Assembly (NCBI RefSeq): GCF_018861145.1
Contig: NZ_JAHKQT010000013.1
Coordinates: 1-64,000 of the forward strand
Source of the DNA: Poseidonibacter lekithochrous
GTDB taxonomy: Bacteria; Campylobacterota; Campylobacteria; Campylobacterales; Arcobacteraceae
Direction of reading: 5' to 3'
DNA: 64,000 nt
Under the pieces are notes generated by a model. That model made no database searches and had not been told where the DNA came from. It worked only from the letters and a program-made list of their open reading frames with translations. This document shows, piece by piece, positions 8,560 through 17,081 of this stretch; position 1 is the stretch's first letter; each line of letters opens with the position of its first letter. The translations under genes and the position numbers were made by a program.

Positions 8560-10464
8560 ATGAAAAAATATCATCTTTCATTGAAAATTTTGCTAAGTCT
8601 TGTATTTTTAAGTCAAATAGTAATGGCTGATAAATATAAAAAAGTTATTGTGGCAAGTTATACAAATGAATCAAAAGCACAATTAATGTACGATAAATTA
8701 CTTGGAAAAATTAACTCTAAAATAGAAGATAAAAAAGCTAAATATTCAATTAATGTTAATACAAGAAAAATTGGAAAATACTATATTATTGCAGTTGAAC
8801 CATTTGAAGATATTGAAAATGCAAAAGAAGTTTTAGAAGAATTAAAATCAGATTTCCCTACTGCATTTATAAGTAACTATTCAGATTCATTAGATAATAC
8901 TCAAACGTCTGTAATTAAAGATGAAACAAAAATAGTGGAAACAATTCCTACTTCTCCAGTAAAAAAAGCCCTTGTATCTAAAAAAGTAAAACCAATTCTT
9001 TTAAAAAGAAAATATACATTAGAAGATATGCTAAGAGAATTAATTTATACTGATCCGGAAATTCAAGAAAGATTATTTCAATATAATTCTGTAATGGAAG
9101 AAGTTAAAATTGCAGAAGCTGGTTATTATCCAACGATTGATTTATATGCTGAAACTGGAAAAAAAGAAACTGAAAAAGAAGGCAGTGCTAAAGATAAATA
9201 TGATGCTTCTGAAGTTACTTTAAGACTTGTTCAAAATTTATTTGATGGTTTTGGAACAGAAGCTGCTGTTAATAGAGATGAAGCAAGAGCAAAAGCTGCA
9301 TTTAATAAATATATAGAAGTTGCACAAGATAAAATGTATAGAGCTATTGAAGCATATCTTAAAGTAGTAAGATATAAAGAAGTATTAAAAATTGCAAAAG
9401 ATAATGTAAAAATACATGAAGAAACACTTTTAAAAATTCAGAATAGATATGACAAAGGATTTAGTACATTAAGTGAAGTTGAAAGAGTAAAGGGACGATT
9501 AGCTTTATCTAAATCAAACTATGTATCAGAAACAAATAATTTATTTGATGCAAAATTTAACTTTCATAAATCATTAGGACGAAATATTGATGAAAATCTT
9601 TTAGTAATGCCTACTTTTAATGGAACTTTACCTAAAACATTAGAACATGCAGGAGATGTAGCAATTCATAAAAATCCTTCTATTATGGTAGCAAACTATG
9701 ACATAAAAGCTACACAAGAAGCGCTACAGTATGCTGAAAAAAATGATTATCCAAGTTTAAATTTAGAAGTTGAGAGATCAAGATATAATAACTTAACAGG
9801 TTCTTCTGTTGGTAGAGAAGATGATTTAAGTGCAATGTTAGTTTTAAACTATAATTTATATAGTGGTGGAGCAGATAAAGCAAAAAAACAACAATATATT
9901 AGTTTATTAAATTATGAATATGCACATAAGAATAAGTTAAAAAGAGATGTTCTTGAAGCTTTAGGTCTATCTTGGAGTGCACATCAAATGATTTCAGAAC
10001 AATATAAATACCAAGTTCAATATAGAGATTTAACAGCAAAAACTAAAGCTGCTTATGATGAAGAATTTCAACTTGGAAGAAGAACTTTAATTGATTTACT
10101 AGATGTTCAAGATGAAGTTAATAATATTAAAATAAAAGTTATACATACTCAATATGATTTATTATTTGCAAAATATAGAATATTGGATGCAATGGGTGAA
10201 TTATATCAGTCGTTTGGACATAAATTTGAAGAAAAATATAAAAAAGATACAAATCTTGTTTATATGGATCAAGATCAGGATAATATTATAGATTGTGAAG
10301 ATCAATGTGATAATTCAGTATTACCTAATACGGTTAATATTTATGGATGTCAAGGAATTAATTGTGTTCAAGTAGAAGAAATTAAATTTGATACAGTAAT
10401 AAAAAATAATACAGAACAATTAGATACTACAGAGATTCAAAATTTATGGGGTGTTGAAAATTAA
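8560..10464 (+). CDS. TolC-family outer-membrane factor of the type I secretion system, with SPOR-like N-terminus
   Basis: This 634-residue protein has a signal peptide (1-23). Residues ~26-110 form an alpha/beta module resembling a SPOR (peptidoglycan-binding) domain. The outer-membrane efflux/TolC domain follows (~150-560; e.g. LRLVQNLFDGFGTE, and NYNLYSGGADKAK in the second half). The C-terminal extension carries an Asp-rich, Cys-containing TSP3-like segment (DQDQDNIIDCEDQCDNS) and a GCQGINC motif like that of the small protein at 8145. Ordinary TolC/LapE proteins are about 450-480 residues, so both ends are extra. It should form the outer-membrane channel with the ABC transporter at 13011 and the fusion protein at 15164. 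Confidence 0.9.
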   Translation: MKKYHLSLKILLSLVFLSQIVMADKYKKVIVASYTNESKAQLMYDKLLGKINSKIEDKKAKYSINVNTRKIGKYYIIAVEPFEDIENAKEVLEELKSDFPTAFISNYSDSLDNTQTSVIKDETKIVETIPTSPVKKALVSKKVKPILLKRKYTLEDMLRELIYTDPEIQERLFQYNSVMEEVKIAEAGYYPTIDLYAETGKKETEKEGSAKDKYDASEVTLRLVQNLFDGFGTEAAVNRDEARAKAAFNKYIEVAQDKMYRAIEAYLKVVRYKEVLKIAKDNVKIHEETLLKIQNRYDKGFSTLSEVERVKGRLALSKSNYVSETNNLFDAKFNFHKSLGRNIDENLLVMPTFNGTLPKTLEHAGDVAIHKNPSIMVANYDIKATQEALQYAEKNDYPSLNLEVERSRYNNLTGSSVGREDDLSAMLVLNYNLYSGGADKAKKQQYISLLNYEYAHKNKLKRDVLEALGLSWSAHQMISEQYKYQVQYRDLTAKTKAAYDEEFQLGRRTLIDLLDVQDEVNNIKIKVIHTQYDLLFAKYRILDAMGELYQSFGHKFEEKYKKDTNLVYMDQDQDNIIDCEDQCDNSVLPNTVNIYGCQGINCVQVEEIKFDTVIKNNTEQLDTTEIQNLWGVEN

Positions 10465-10474
10465 AAGAGTTTAA

Positions 10475-11098
10475 ATGAAAAAATACTTATTTTTTATCTT
10501 TTTATTTACAGCTCTTTCTTCAAAAGAGTTGTATACTAACAATTTATTAAAAAAAATAAATCTAAAATATGGTAAATATACTGAAAACAGATTTATTTTA
10601 TTAAAGAAAAAAATAAATAGTGTAAAAAATAAAAGTGATATAGAAAAAATAAATATGGTAAATAATTTTTTTAATAAAGTAAAATATGCATCTGATTCTA
10701 AAGTATGGAATAAAAAAGATTATTGGGCAACTCCTTACGAATTTTTAGCAAAAGACAAAGGTGATAGTGAAGATTTTGTTTTTGCTAAATATTTCACGTT
10801 AGTAAACGATTTAAATATTAGTAGTAATAAACTATCATTTACATATGTAAAATCAAAGAAGAAGAAAGTTTCATATATGGTTTTAACATATTATAAAACA
10901 AAAAAATCCATACCAATTATTTTAGATGCTATAAATTACAAAGCCTTACCTGCATCGAAAAGACAAGATATTATTCCTATTTATAGTTTTAGTGCAAAAA
11001 GTGCAGGATTAGATAAAAAAAGTAATAGTAAATTTAAAGCTTCCCAGAGTTTAAAATTTAGAAGACTTTTACAGAATATTAGAGAGGAAAAAATATGA
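10475..11098 (+). CDS. LapG-like transglutaminase-fold protein lacking catalytic Cys and His (probable pseudo-protease)
   Basis: This 207-residue protein has a signal peptide (about 1-16) and the bacterial transglutaminase-like cysteine peptidase (LapG) layout. Active LapG proteins carry a GDCEDY-type motif, a His before MVL, and an Asp in an LDN motif. Here the first reads GDSEDF (Ser98, codon AGT at 10766-10768). The His position reads Tyr134 in SYMVLTYY (TAT at 10874-10876), and only Asp151 (LDA) remains. The SKRQDIIPIYSF segment is preserved. In Lap systems LapG trims the adhesin from the surface under LapD control; this copy is predicted unable to cut. It overlaps the LapD-like gene by 4 bases (ATGA), so the pair is translationally coupled. 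Confidence 0.85.
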   Translation: MKKYLFFIFLFTALSSKELYTNNLLKKINLKYGKYTENRFILLKKKINSVKNKSDIEKINMVNNFFNKVKYASDSKVWNKKDYWATPYEFLAKDKGDSEDFVFAKYFTLVNDLNISSNKLSFTYVKSKKKKVSYMVLTYYKTKKSIPIILDAINYKALPASKRQDIIPIYSFSAKSAGLDKKSNSKFKASQSLKFRRLLQNIREEKI

Positions 11099-13011
11099 GT
11101 TTATTTAAACAATTAACTATCTTAATTACTATATTTTTAGTATTTATGCTTACAATTTTACTCTGGTTTATACTAAGTTATAATAAAGATTTAATAGAAA
11201 ACCAGTTGAATTCTAATGCAAAAAATAGTGCTTCATTTTTAGGATTATCTATTAGTAAAGCTGTAGACTTTGAAGATACAGCTACTATGGAAGGTATGCT
11301 AAGAGCGACAGTTGATAATGGGTTTTATGAATATATATCTATTATTGATACTGATGATAATATAAAACTTAAACTTTCTAGTCCTAGAGAAATTGAAAAA
11401 GCACCTACATGGTTTTCTAGTATATTTCAAATTAATGCTCCTGCTGCTACGGCTAATATTATGAAAGGCTGGCTAAATGCAGGGACAATAGAAGTTAAAA
11501 TACATAGAGGTTATGCAAATAACCAAATGTGGAATACTTTTAAATCTATTTCAAATATATTCTTAGTTTCAACACTTATCTTGCTTGTATTATTTTACTT
11601 TTTTATAGATAGATTATTAAAACCTTTAAAAAGATTAAGTATTCAAGCAAAAGCAATTGACAATAATGAATTTATTATAGAAAAATCTTTGCCTAATACA
11701 ATAGAATTTAAAAATGTTGTACAAGCAATGAATAAAACAATATCAAAAATGGAAATGATATTTAATAAAGAAGTGGAAACATTAAATAAATACAATAATG
11801 TATTGTATAAAGATGAGGATACTAATTTAAGAAATAAGAATTATTTAATATTAAAATTAAACTCTTATTTAAAAAATTCTCATGGACTATTAACTTTTAT
11901 TGAAATAAAAGATGAACTTTCATTTAAGAAAAAAGTGGGTTTCAAGAATTATTTTGCTTTAAAAACTTTTATTATTGATGAAATCAGGAACAATTTTTCT
12001 TATAATAGAGATATAGTGTTTTCTGTCTTAACTGATGGTAGTTTTGCAGTACTTTTACCTCATACCTTATATGAAGATGTTAATAAAAAATGGAAAGATA
12101 TATATTCAAATATAGAAAATTATATAGAAGCCTCAAAGTTAAATGAGTTGTTTGATGTAAAAATTGCCTTTGGTATTTCAAATTATGTTCAAAATACTGA
12201 ATTAAAAGATATTTTAATTAAAACTGATCAATCTTTAACTGCTGCTATGCAGAATAAAACTTTAAAAATTAACTATTTAGAAAAACCTGTTAAGTTTAGA
12301 AAACAAGAATGGATTGAACTTTTACAATGGGCATTCGAGAATAATGGTTTGATTTTTAATACACAAGACGTTTTAGATATCTCATCTAGCAAAATATTTA
12401 TGAAAGAATATTATACTAGATTAAAAGATAAATCAGGAACAGTATATTTCCCAGGTGATTTTTTATCTATTGTTCATTCAATGGATTGGATGATCCAATT
12501 AGAGAAACAAATTATTGGAAAAATATTTAAAGAGAAAGAAGAAAGTAAAGAAAAAAATAAAGCTGTTATAAATTTAACATCTGATTTTATTTCAAACAAA
12601 ACAAGTGTTAATTGGTTAATAAATGAATTAAAAATTAAGTTTTCTAATTCGAGTACGACTTTTTATTTTGAATGTCCAAATGCTGATATTATAGAATATT
12701 TAAAAGAGTATAAATATTTCACAAAAGAGATATCTAAAACTAATCATAAGTTTGCAATTGAAAGTTTTAATTTTGATAATGATAATTTAGATTATTTAAA
12801 AACTCTTAAGCCAGAGTATTTAAAAATTTCTAAATCATATTTAGTAGATAAAAATAGTATCACGGATGGTATTTTATTAAATATTACTTCTACTATTGGT
12901 GCTTATCTTATTGTTAAGCATGTAGAAACTAAAGAAGAGTTTGAATTTTTAAGAAATATTGGAATTAAATATTTACAAGGTAGATATATTGATCAGTTAG
13001 AGGTTCTTTAA
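11095..13011 (+). CDS. LapD-like inner-membrane c-di-GMP receptor with degenerate GGDEF and EAL domains
   Basis: This 638-residue protein has TM helices at ~7-28 and ~152-171 flanking a periplasmic LapD_MoxY_N-type domain. That domain carries a GWLNAGTIEV segment (Trp126), like the LapD loop that binds LapG. HAMP (~172-225), GGDEF (~240-390) and EAL (~400-638) domains follow. The GGDEF signature is replaced by DGSF (residues 314-317), and the EAL motif is EYYTR, so neither synthesis nor hydrolysis of c-di-GMP is expected. The EAL domain ends in the usual VETKEEFEFL and YLQGRYI segments. The known role of the family is inside-out signalling of c-di-GMP to LapG. Here the partner looks catalytically dead. 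Confidence 0.88.
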   Translation: MSLFKQLTILITIFLVFMLTILLWFILSYNKDLIENQLNSNAKNSASFLGLSISKAVDFEDTATMEGMLRATVDNGFYEYISIIDTDDNIKLKLSSPREIEKAPTWFSSIFQINAPAATANIMKGWLNAGTIEVKIHRGYANNQMWNTFKSISNIFLVSTLILLVLFYFFIDRLLKPLKRLSIQAKAIDNNEFIIEKSLPNTIEFKNVVQAMNKTISKMEMIFNKEVETLNKYNNVLYKDEDTNLRNKNYLILKLNSYLKNSHGLLTFIEIKDELSFKKKVGFKNYFALKTFIIDEIRNNFSYNRDIVFSVLTDGSFAVLLPHTLYEDVNKKWKDIYSNIENYIEASKLNELFDVKIAFGISNYVQNTELKDILIKTDQSLTAAMQNKTLKINYLEKPVKFRKQEWIELLQWAFENNGLIFNTQDVLDISSSKIFMKEYYTRLKDKSGTVYFPGDFLSIVHSMDWMIQLEKQIIGKIFKEKEESKEKNKAVINLTSDFISNKTSVNWLINELKIKFSNSSTTFYFECPNADIIEYLKEYKYFTKEISKTNHKFAIESFNFDNDNLDYLKTLKPEYLKISKSYLVDKNSITDGILLNITSTIGAYLIVKHVETKEEFEFLRNIGIKYLQGRYIDQLEVL

Positions 13012-15164
13012 TGTTTAAAAATCTTGAGCATAAAAAACTATCTTTATCCTTATTTGATAATTTAATTTATTTTCTAAAATATTATCATAAATCAATAAGT
13101 GCAAATACCCTTATTGAAGGATTTCCATTAAAAGCAGAACAACAAATTCCTGATATGTTAAGTGTATACAATGGTAAGCCTCTTTTTATTTCGCTTGCAA
13201 GAAAAGCTGGATTTAAATCTAAATATATAAAAAAAGAATTCAAAAATATTTCAGCATTAGTTTTACCTGCAATTATTATTTTAAAAGATAGTACTTCTTG
13301 TATTTTAGAAAAAATTGATAAAGAAAAACAAACTGCAGTTATTCATATTAATGAATTTGCAGAAGTTAAAGAAGAAATCTCTTTATCTAAATTAAAAGAT
13401 TTATATTCAGGAGAAATGTTTTTATTAAAAAAAGATCATTTTGAAAGTGAAGTAAAACCGTCATTATTAGATAAAAATGATAGCCATTGGTTTTGGGGTA
13501 CAATTAAAAAGAATTTTTCAATATATAAAGATGTAATAATAGCATCAATTCTAATCAATATTTTTGTACTTACAACTCCATTTTTTGTAATGAATGTATA
13601 TGATAGAGTTGTTCCAAACTTTGCATTAGAGACTTTATGGGCTATGGCTATAGGTATCTGTGTTATATATGTATTTGATTTAGTCACAAAGTTCATAAGA
13701 GCTTATTACATAGATATTAGTTCTAAAAAAGTTGATATTATAGTATCTTCAAAATTGTTTGATAAAATACTAAACATTAAATTAGAACATAAACCTAAGT
13801 CAATTGGATCTTTTGCGAATAATATTAAAGATTTTGAACTTATAAAAAACTTTTTTTCAAGTTCGACAATGGCTGTATTAGTTGACTTACCATTTTCTAT
13901 TTTATTTTTAGTTGCAGTTTTTTATATATCAGGTTCAATCGTAATTGTTCCTATGATTTTTATTGCACTGATTTTAATTTATTCTTTACTTATTCGAAAT
14001 CCTTTGCATAAAAGTATAGAAGCTTCAAATGAAGCAGTATCTTATAAAAATGGTATTTTAATTGAAAGTTTAAGTGGACTTGAAACAATCAAAAGCTTAG
14101 GTGCTTCGGGGCATCTTAGATGGAAATGGGAAGAGAGTACTGCTGATATTTCAACAAAGTCATTATTTACAAAAATGATAACTACTTCAATTACAAATGT
14201 AAATGCTTTTTTTGTACAACTTACAACTATTTTTATAGTAATCTATGGTGTTTATGCAATTTCTGAAAACGAATTAACATTGGGTGGTTTAATAGCAGCT
14301 GTAATTTTAGGTTCAAGAGCTATTGGACCTATGGGTCAGTTTGCTTCACTTATTAGTAATTATGAACAAGCTAAAACTTCATACAATATGTTAGATAATA
14401 TTATGAATCTTCCTGAAGAGAGATCTAAAAATAAAGCAGCAATTCATAAAGAGTATATTTCAGGTTCTTTTGAATTTAAAGATGTTTCATTTTTTTATAA
14501 TGAAAATAAGAAAGTTCTAGATTCTTTAAACTTCACTGTTAAACATGGAGAAAAAATAGGAATTGTAGGAAAAATAGGCTCAGGAAAATCTACAATTATG
14601 AAACTATTAATGAAGCTTTATGATGCAAATGAAGGTGAAATAATAGTTGATGGTATTGAAATAAAGCAGATAGAACCATCAGATGTTAGGAAAAATATAG
14701 CTTATGTATCGCAAGATACTTTACTATTTAATGGAACACTAAAAGAAAATATTTTGTATAAATATCCTTATGAAAGTGATGAAACACTAATCAATGCTAC
14801 AAAAACTGCACAATTATTAGATTTTGTAAATGCTCATCCTGAAGGTTTTGATTTACGTGTGGGTGAGAGAGGAGATACTCTATCTGGTGGACAGAAAAAG
14901 GCTATATCTTTAGCTAGAGCATTAGTTGGTAATTATTCTACTTTATTATTAGATGAACCAACTGATAGTATGGATATCTCAACTGAGAAGAATTTAATTA
15001 ATGCTTTAAAAAATGAGATTAAAGATAAAACAGTGATTTTAACTACACATAAAAGTTCAATGCTAGAGTTAGTTGATAGATTAATTGTTGTAGATAATGG
15101 AAAAATAGTTTTAGATGGCGAAAAATCTTATGTATTAAATGCATTATCAAATAAGGTTAAATAA
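13011..15164 (+). CDS. Type I secretion ABC transporter, permease-ATPase (LapB/HlyB-like)
   Basis: This 717-residue fusion has an N-terminal C39-peptidase-like domain (~15-135) without the catalytic Cys (a CLD, as in HlyB/LapB). Six predicted TM helices (~160-430) and an ATPase domain (~475-715) follow. Walker A is GKIGSGKST at ~520, the signature LSGGQ is at ~624, and Walker B is LLLDEPTDSMD. It should power export of the giant adhesin through the TolC-like channel. Its ATG overlaps the preceding stop by one base (TAATG), and it overlaps the following HlyD-type gene the same way. Both overlaps indicate one operon. Confidence 0.93.
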   Translation: MFKNLEHKKLSLSLFDNLIYFLKYYHKSISANTLIEGFPLKAEQQIPDMLSVYNGKPLFISLARKAGFKSKYIKKEFKNISALVLPAIIILKDSTSCILEKIDKEKQTAVIHINEFAEVKEEISLSKLKDLYSGEMFLLKKDHFESEVKPSLLDKNDSHWFWGTIKKNFSIYKDVIIASILINIFVLTTPFFVMNVYDRVVPNFALETLWAMAIGICVIYVFDLVTKFIRAYYIDISSKKVDIIVSSKLFDKILNIKLEHKPKSIGSFANNIKDFELIKNFFSSSTMAVLVDLPFSILFLVAVFYISGSIVIVPMIFIALILIYSLLIRNPLHKSIEASNEAVSYKNGILIESLSGLETIKSLGASGHLRWKWEESTADISTKSLFTKMITTSITNVNAFFVQLTTIFIVIYGVYAISENELTLGGLIAAVILGSRAIGPMGQFASLISNYEQAKTSYNMLDNIMNLPEERSKNKAAIHKEYISGSFEFKDVSFFYNENKKVLDSLNFTVKHGEKIGIVGKIGSGKSTIMKLLMKLYDANEGEIIVDGIEIKQIEPSDVRKNIAYVSQDTLLFNGTLKENILYKYPYESDETLINATKTAQLLDFVNAHPEGFDLRVGERGDTLSGGQKKAISLARALVGNYSTLLLDEPTDSMDISTEKNLINALKNEIKDKTVILTTHKSSMLELVDRLIVVDNGKIVLDGEKSYVLNALSNKVK

Positions 15165-16474
15165 TGAAAGATCAAGAAAAAACAAATGACTATGAATATA
15201 TAAATTCTGTATCACAAGCATTAGTTGAAAAAGTACCAAGTAGTACTAAAGTTCTTTTATACTTAATCTTTTTATTACTAATATGTTTTTTTATTTGGGC
15301 ATATTTTGCAAATATTGATCAATTAGTTAGAGGAGAGAGTAAAGTTATTCCTTATGGTCAGAATCAAATTGTTCAAAATTATGAAGGTGGTATTATCACT
15401 AAGATTTTAGTTGAAGAGGGTGATTTAGTTAATAAAGGTGATATTTTATTACAACTTAAAAATAAACAGTCCTCTTCAACTTATGAAAAAAATATACTTG
15501 AAATTGATGTATTAAAAGCACAGAAAAATAGATTATATGCAGAAGCAAATGATGAGGATTTTATATTTGATGAGAAAAATGATATTTATCAAAAAGAGTT
15601 TGATTTGTATGAAAGTGATATTTCTCAACTTGATTCAAAACTTAGAATTTTAAAGGATCAAATTTCACAAAAAGAAAAAGAAAGAAATGAAATAAGATCC
15701 AGAATAAAACATTTAGATCAAAATTTTAAACTTATTAGACAAGAACAAAAAGTTATGGATCCCTTAGTAAAAAGAGGAATTGTTTCTAAGGTTGAATATT
15801 TAAAACTATTAAGAGAAGCTAATTCAATAAAAGATGAATTAGAATCTTCGAAATTATCATTAAAAAGAGTACTTTCCTCTGTAGATGAAGCAAAAAATAG
15901 ATTTAAAGAGGCAAAAAGTGAGTTTAAAAATAATGCACACAAAGAATATAATGAAATTATAGGAAAAATTAATCAGTTCTCAAAACAAAACCAAGGTTTA
16001 GCGGATCAAGTTGATAGAACATCAGTAGTTTCTCCTGTTACAGGCTATATAAAAAAAATGCATATAAATACAATAGGTGGAAGTGTTCAACCGGGAATGG
16101 ATTTAATAGAAATTGTTCCTAAAAATAAAAAGCTTTTAATTGAAGCAAAAATTAAACCTGAAGATATTGCTTTTTTACATAATGAACAAAATGTTACATT
16201 AAAATTTACTGCTTATGATTTTACAATTTATGGATCATTAGATGGAACAATAGAAAAAATATCTCCTGATTCAACAACAGACCAAGAAAACAATACATAT
16301 TATTTAGTATATATACGAGCTAATAAAGATTATTTAGGTACTGATGCAAAACCTTTAATGATTATGCCTGGAATGAGAGGAAGTGCTGATATTTTAACAG
16401 GTAAGAAGACAGTTCTAACTTATCTTTTAAAACCAGTTATAAAAACAAAACAATATGCATTTACAGAGAATTAA
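15164..16474 (+). CDS. Type I secretion membrane fusion protein (HlyD/LapC family)
   Basis: This 436-residue protein has a short cytoplasmic N-terminus, one TM helix (~27-47) and a biotinyl-lipoyl-like hairpin start (NYEGGIITKILVEEGD at ~72-87). A long coiled coil (~100-270) follows, then beta-barrel segments with the family motif VVSPVTGYIKK and a C-terminal MPGMRGSADILTGKKTVL-type ending. It bridges the inner-membrane ABC transporter and the TolC-like channel. It overlaps the ABC gene by one base. HlyD, LapC and PrsE all share this architecture; the context favours the LapC role. Confidence 0.92.
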   Translation: MKDQEKTNDYEYINSVSQALVEKVPSSTKVLLYLIFLLLICFFIWAYFANIDQLVRGESKVIPYGQNQIVQNYEGGIITKILVEEGDLVNKGDILLQLKNKQSSSTYEKNILEIDVLKAQKNRLYAEANDEDFIFDEKNDIYQKEFDLYESDISQLDSKLRILKDQISQKEKERNEIRSRIKHLDQNFKLIRQEQKVMDPLVKRGIVSKVEYLKLLREANSIKDELESSKLSLKRVLSSVDEAKNRFKEAKSEFKNNAHKEYNEIIGKINQFSKQNQGLADQVDRTSVVSPVTGYIKKMHINTIGGSVQPGMDLIEIVPKNKKLLIEAKIKPEDIAFLHNEQNVTLKFTAYDFTIYGSLDGTIEKISPDSTTDQENNTYYLVYIRANKDYLGTDAKPLMIMPGMRGSADILTGKKTVLTYLLKPVIKTKQYAFTEN

Positions 16475-16475
16475 A

Positions 16476-17075
16476 ATGAGAATAGTTTTCGTTTCCCCAA
16501 ATAGACTATTGCATGATCAATGGAATAAAGCAATTGAAAATAATACGAAAATTTCAAATATTTATTTTGAAAAAGAGATAGAAAACTTCAATTTTTTAGA
16601 AGAGGATATTATTCTTTTTGATTATGACAATTTAAATGAGTTTTTGTCTTTTGCTTTAAAAGGAAGAGTTTTATGCTTAAGTTCGAAATTAGATAATATC
16701 AATGGTTTTAAACTTTTAAAACAGGGAGTAAAAGGTTATGGTAATAACTATATGACACCTATGAATTTAAAAGAAGCAATTAAAGTTATCAAAAGTGACA
16801 AAGTTTGGGTAAATCCGGATTTAATGAAGTTTATTATTGAAAATTCAACTTTGTCAAAATTAGTGAAATATGATGATAAAATTGATGGTTTAAGTCAAAG
16901 AGAATTAGATGTTTCAAAGTTTGTTTCAAAAGGATTTACAAATAAAGAAATAGCTCAAGAGCTTGATATTACAGAGAGAACTATAAAGGCTCATATATCA
17001 ACTATATTCCAAAAGTTACAAATAAAAGATAGAGTAACTTTAGGAATTATGATGAAAGAGTATTTAAACTCTTAA
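16476..17075 (+). CDS. LuxR/FixJ-type DNA-binding regulator with a receiver-like N-terminus
   Basis: This 199-residue protein starts at the ATG just after the HlyD-type stop, with AGAG upstream. A longer open frame from 16455 would overlap the HlyD-type gene and has no ribosome site. The N-terminal ~120 residues look like a divergent receiver domain; Asp in the ILFDYDN segment is a possible phosphoacceptor, but the acidic pocket is not clear. The C-terminal ~60 residues are a LuxR-type helix-turn-helix (LSQRELDV, TNKEIAQELDITERTIKAH). It resembles CsgD/VpsT-like regulators of surface structures in layout. As the last gene of the adhesin operon it may control that operon (inference). No histidine kinase is nearby. 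Confidence 0.82.
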   Translation: MRIVFVSPNRLLHDQWNKAIENNTKISNIYFEKEIENFNFLEEDIILFDYDNLNEFLSFALKGRVLCLSSKLDNINGFKLLKQGVKGYGNNYMTPMNLKEAIKVIKSDKVWVNPDLMKFIIENSTLSKLVKYDDKIDGLSQRELDVSKFVSKGFTNKEIAQELDITERTIKAHISTIFQKLQIKDRVTLGIMMKEYLNS

Positions 17076-17081
17076 CAAATA

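Noticed and set aside
11095-13011. Active diguanylate cyclase or phosphodiesterase
   Set aside because: GGDEF and EAL motifs are both altered, while the LapD-type periplasmic domain is present.
16455-16475. Upstream ATG for the LuxR-type gene
   Set aside because: It overlaps the HlyD-type coding end and has no ribosome site; the ATG at 16476 starts a typical receiver strand.
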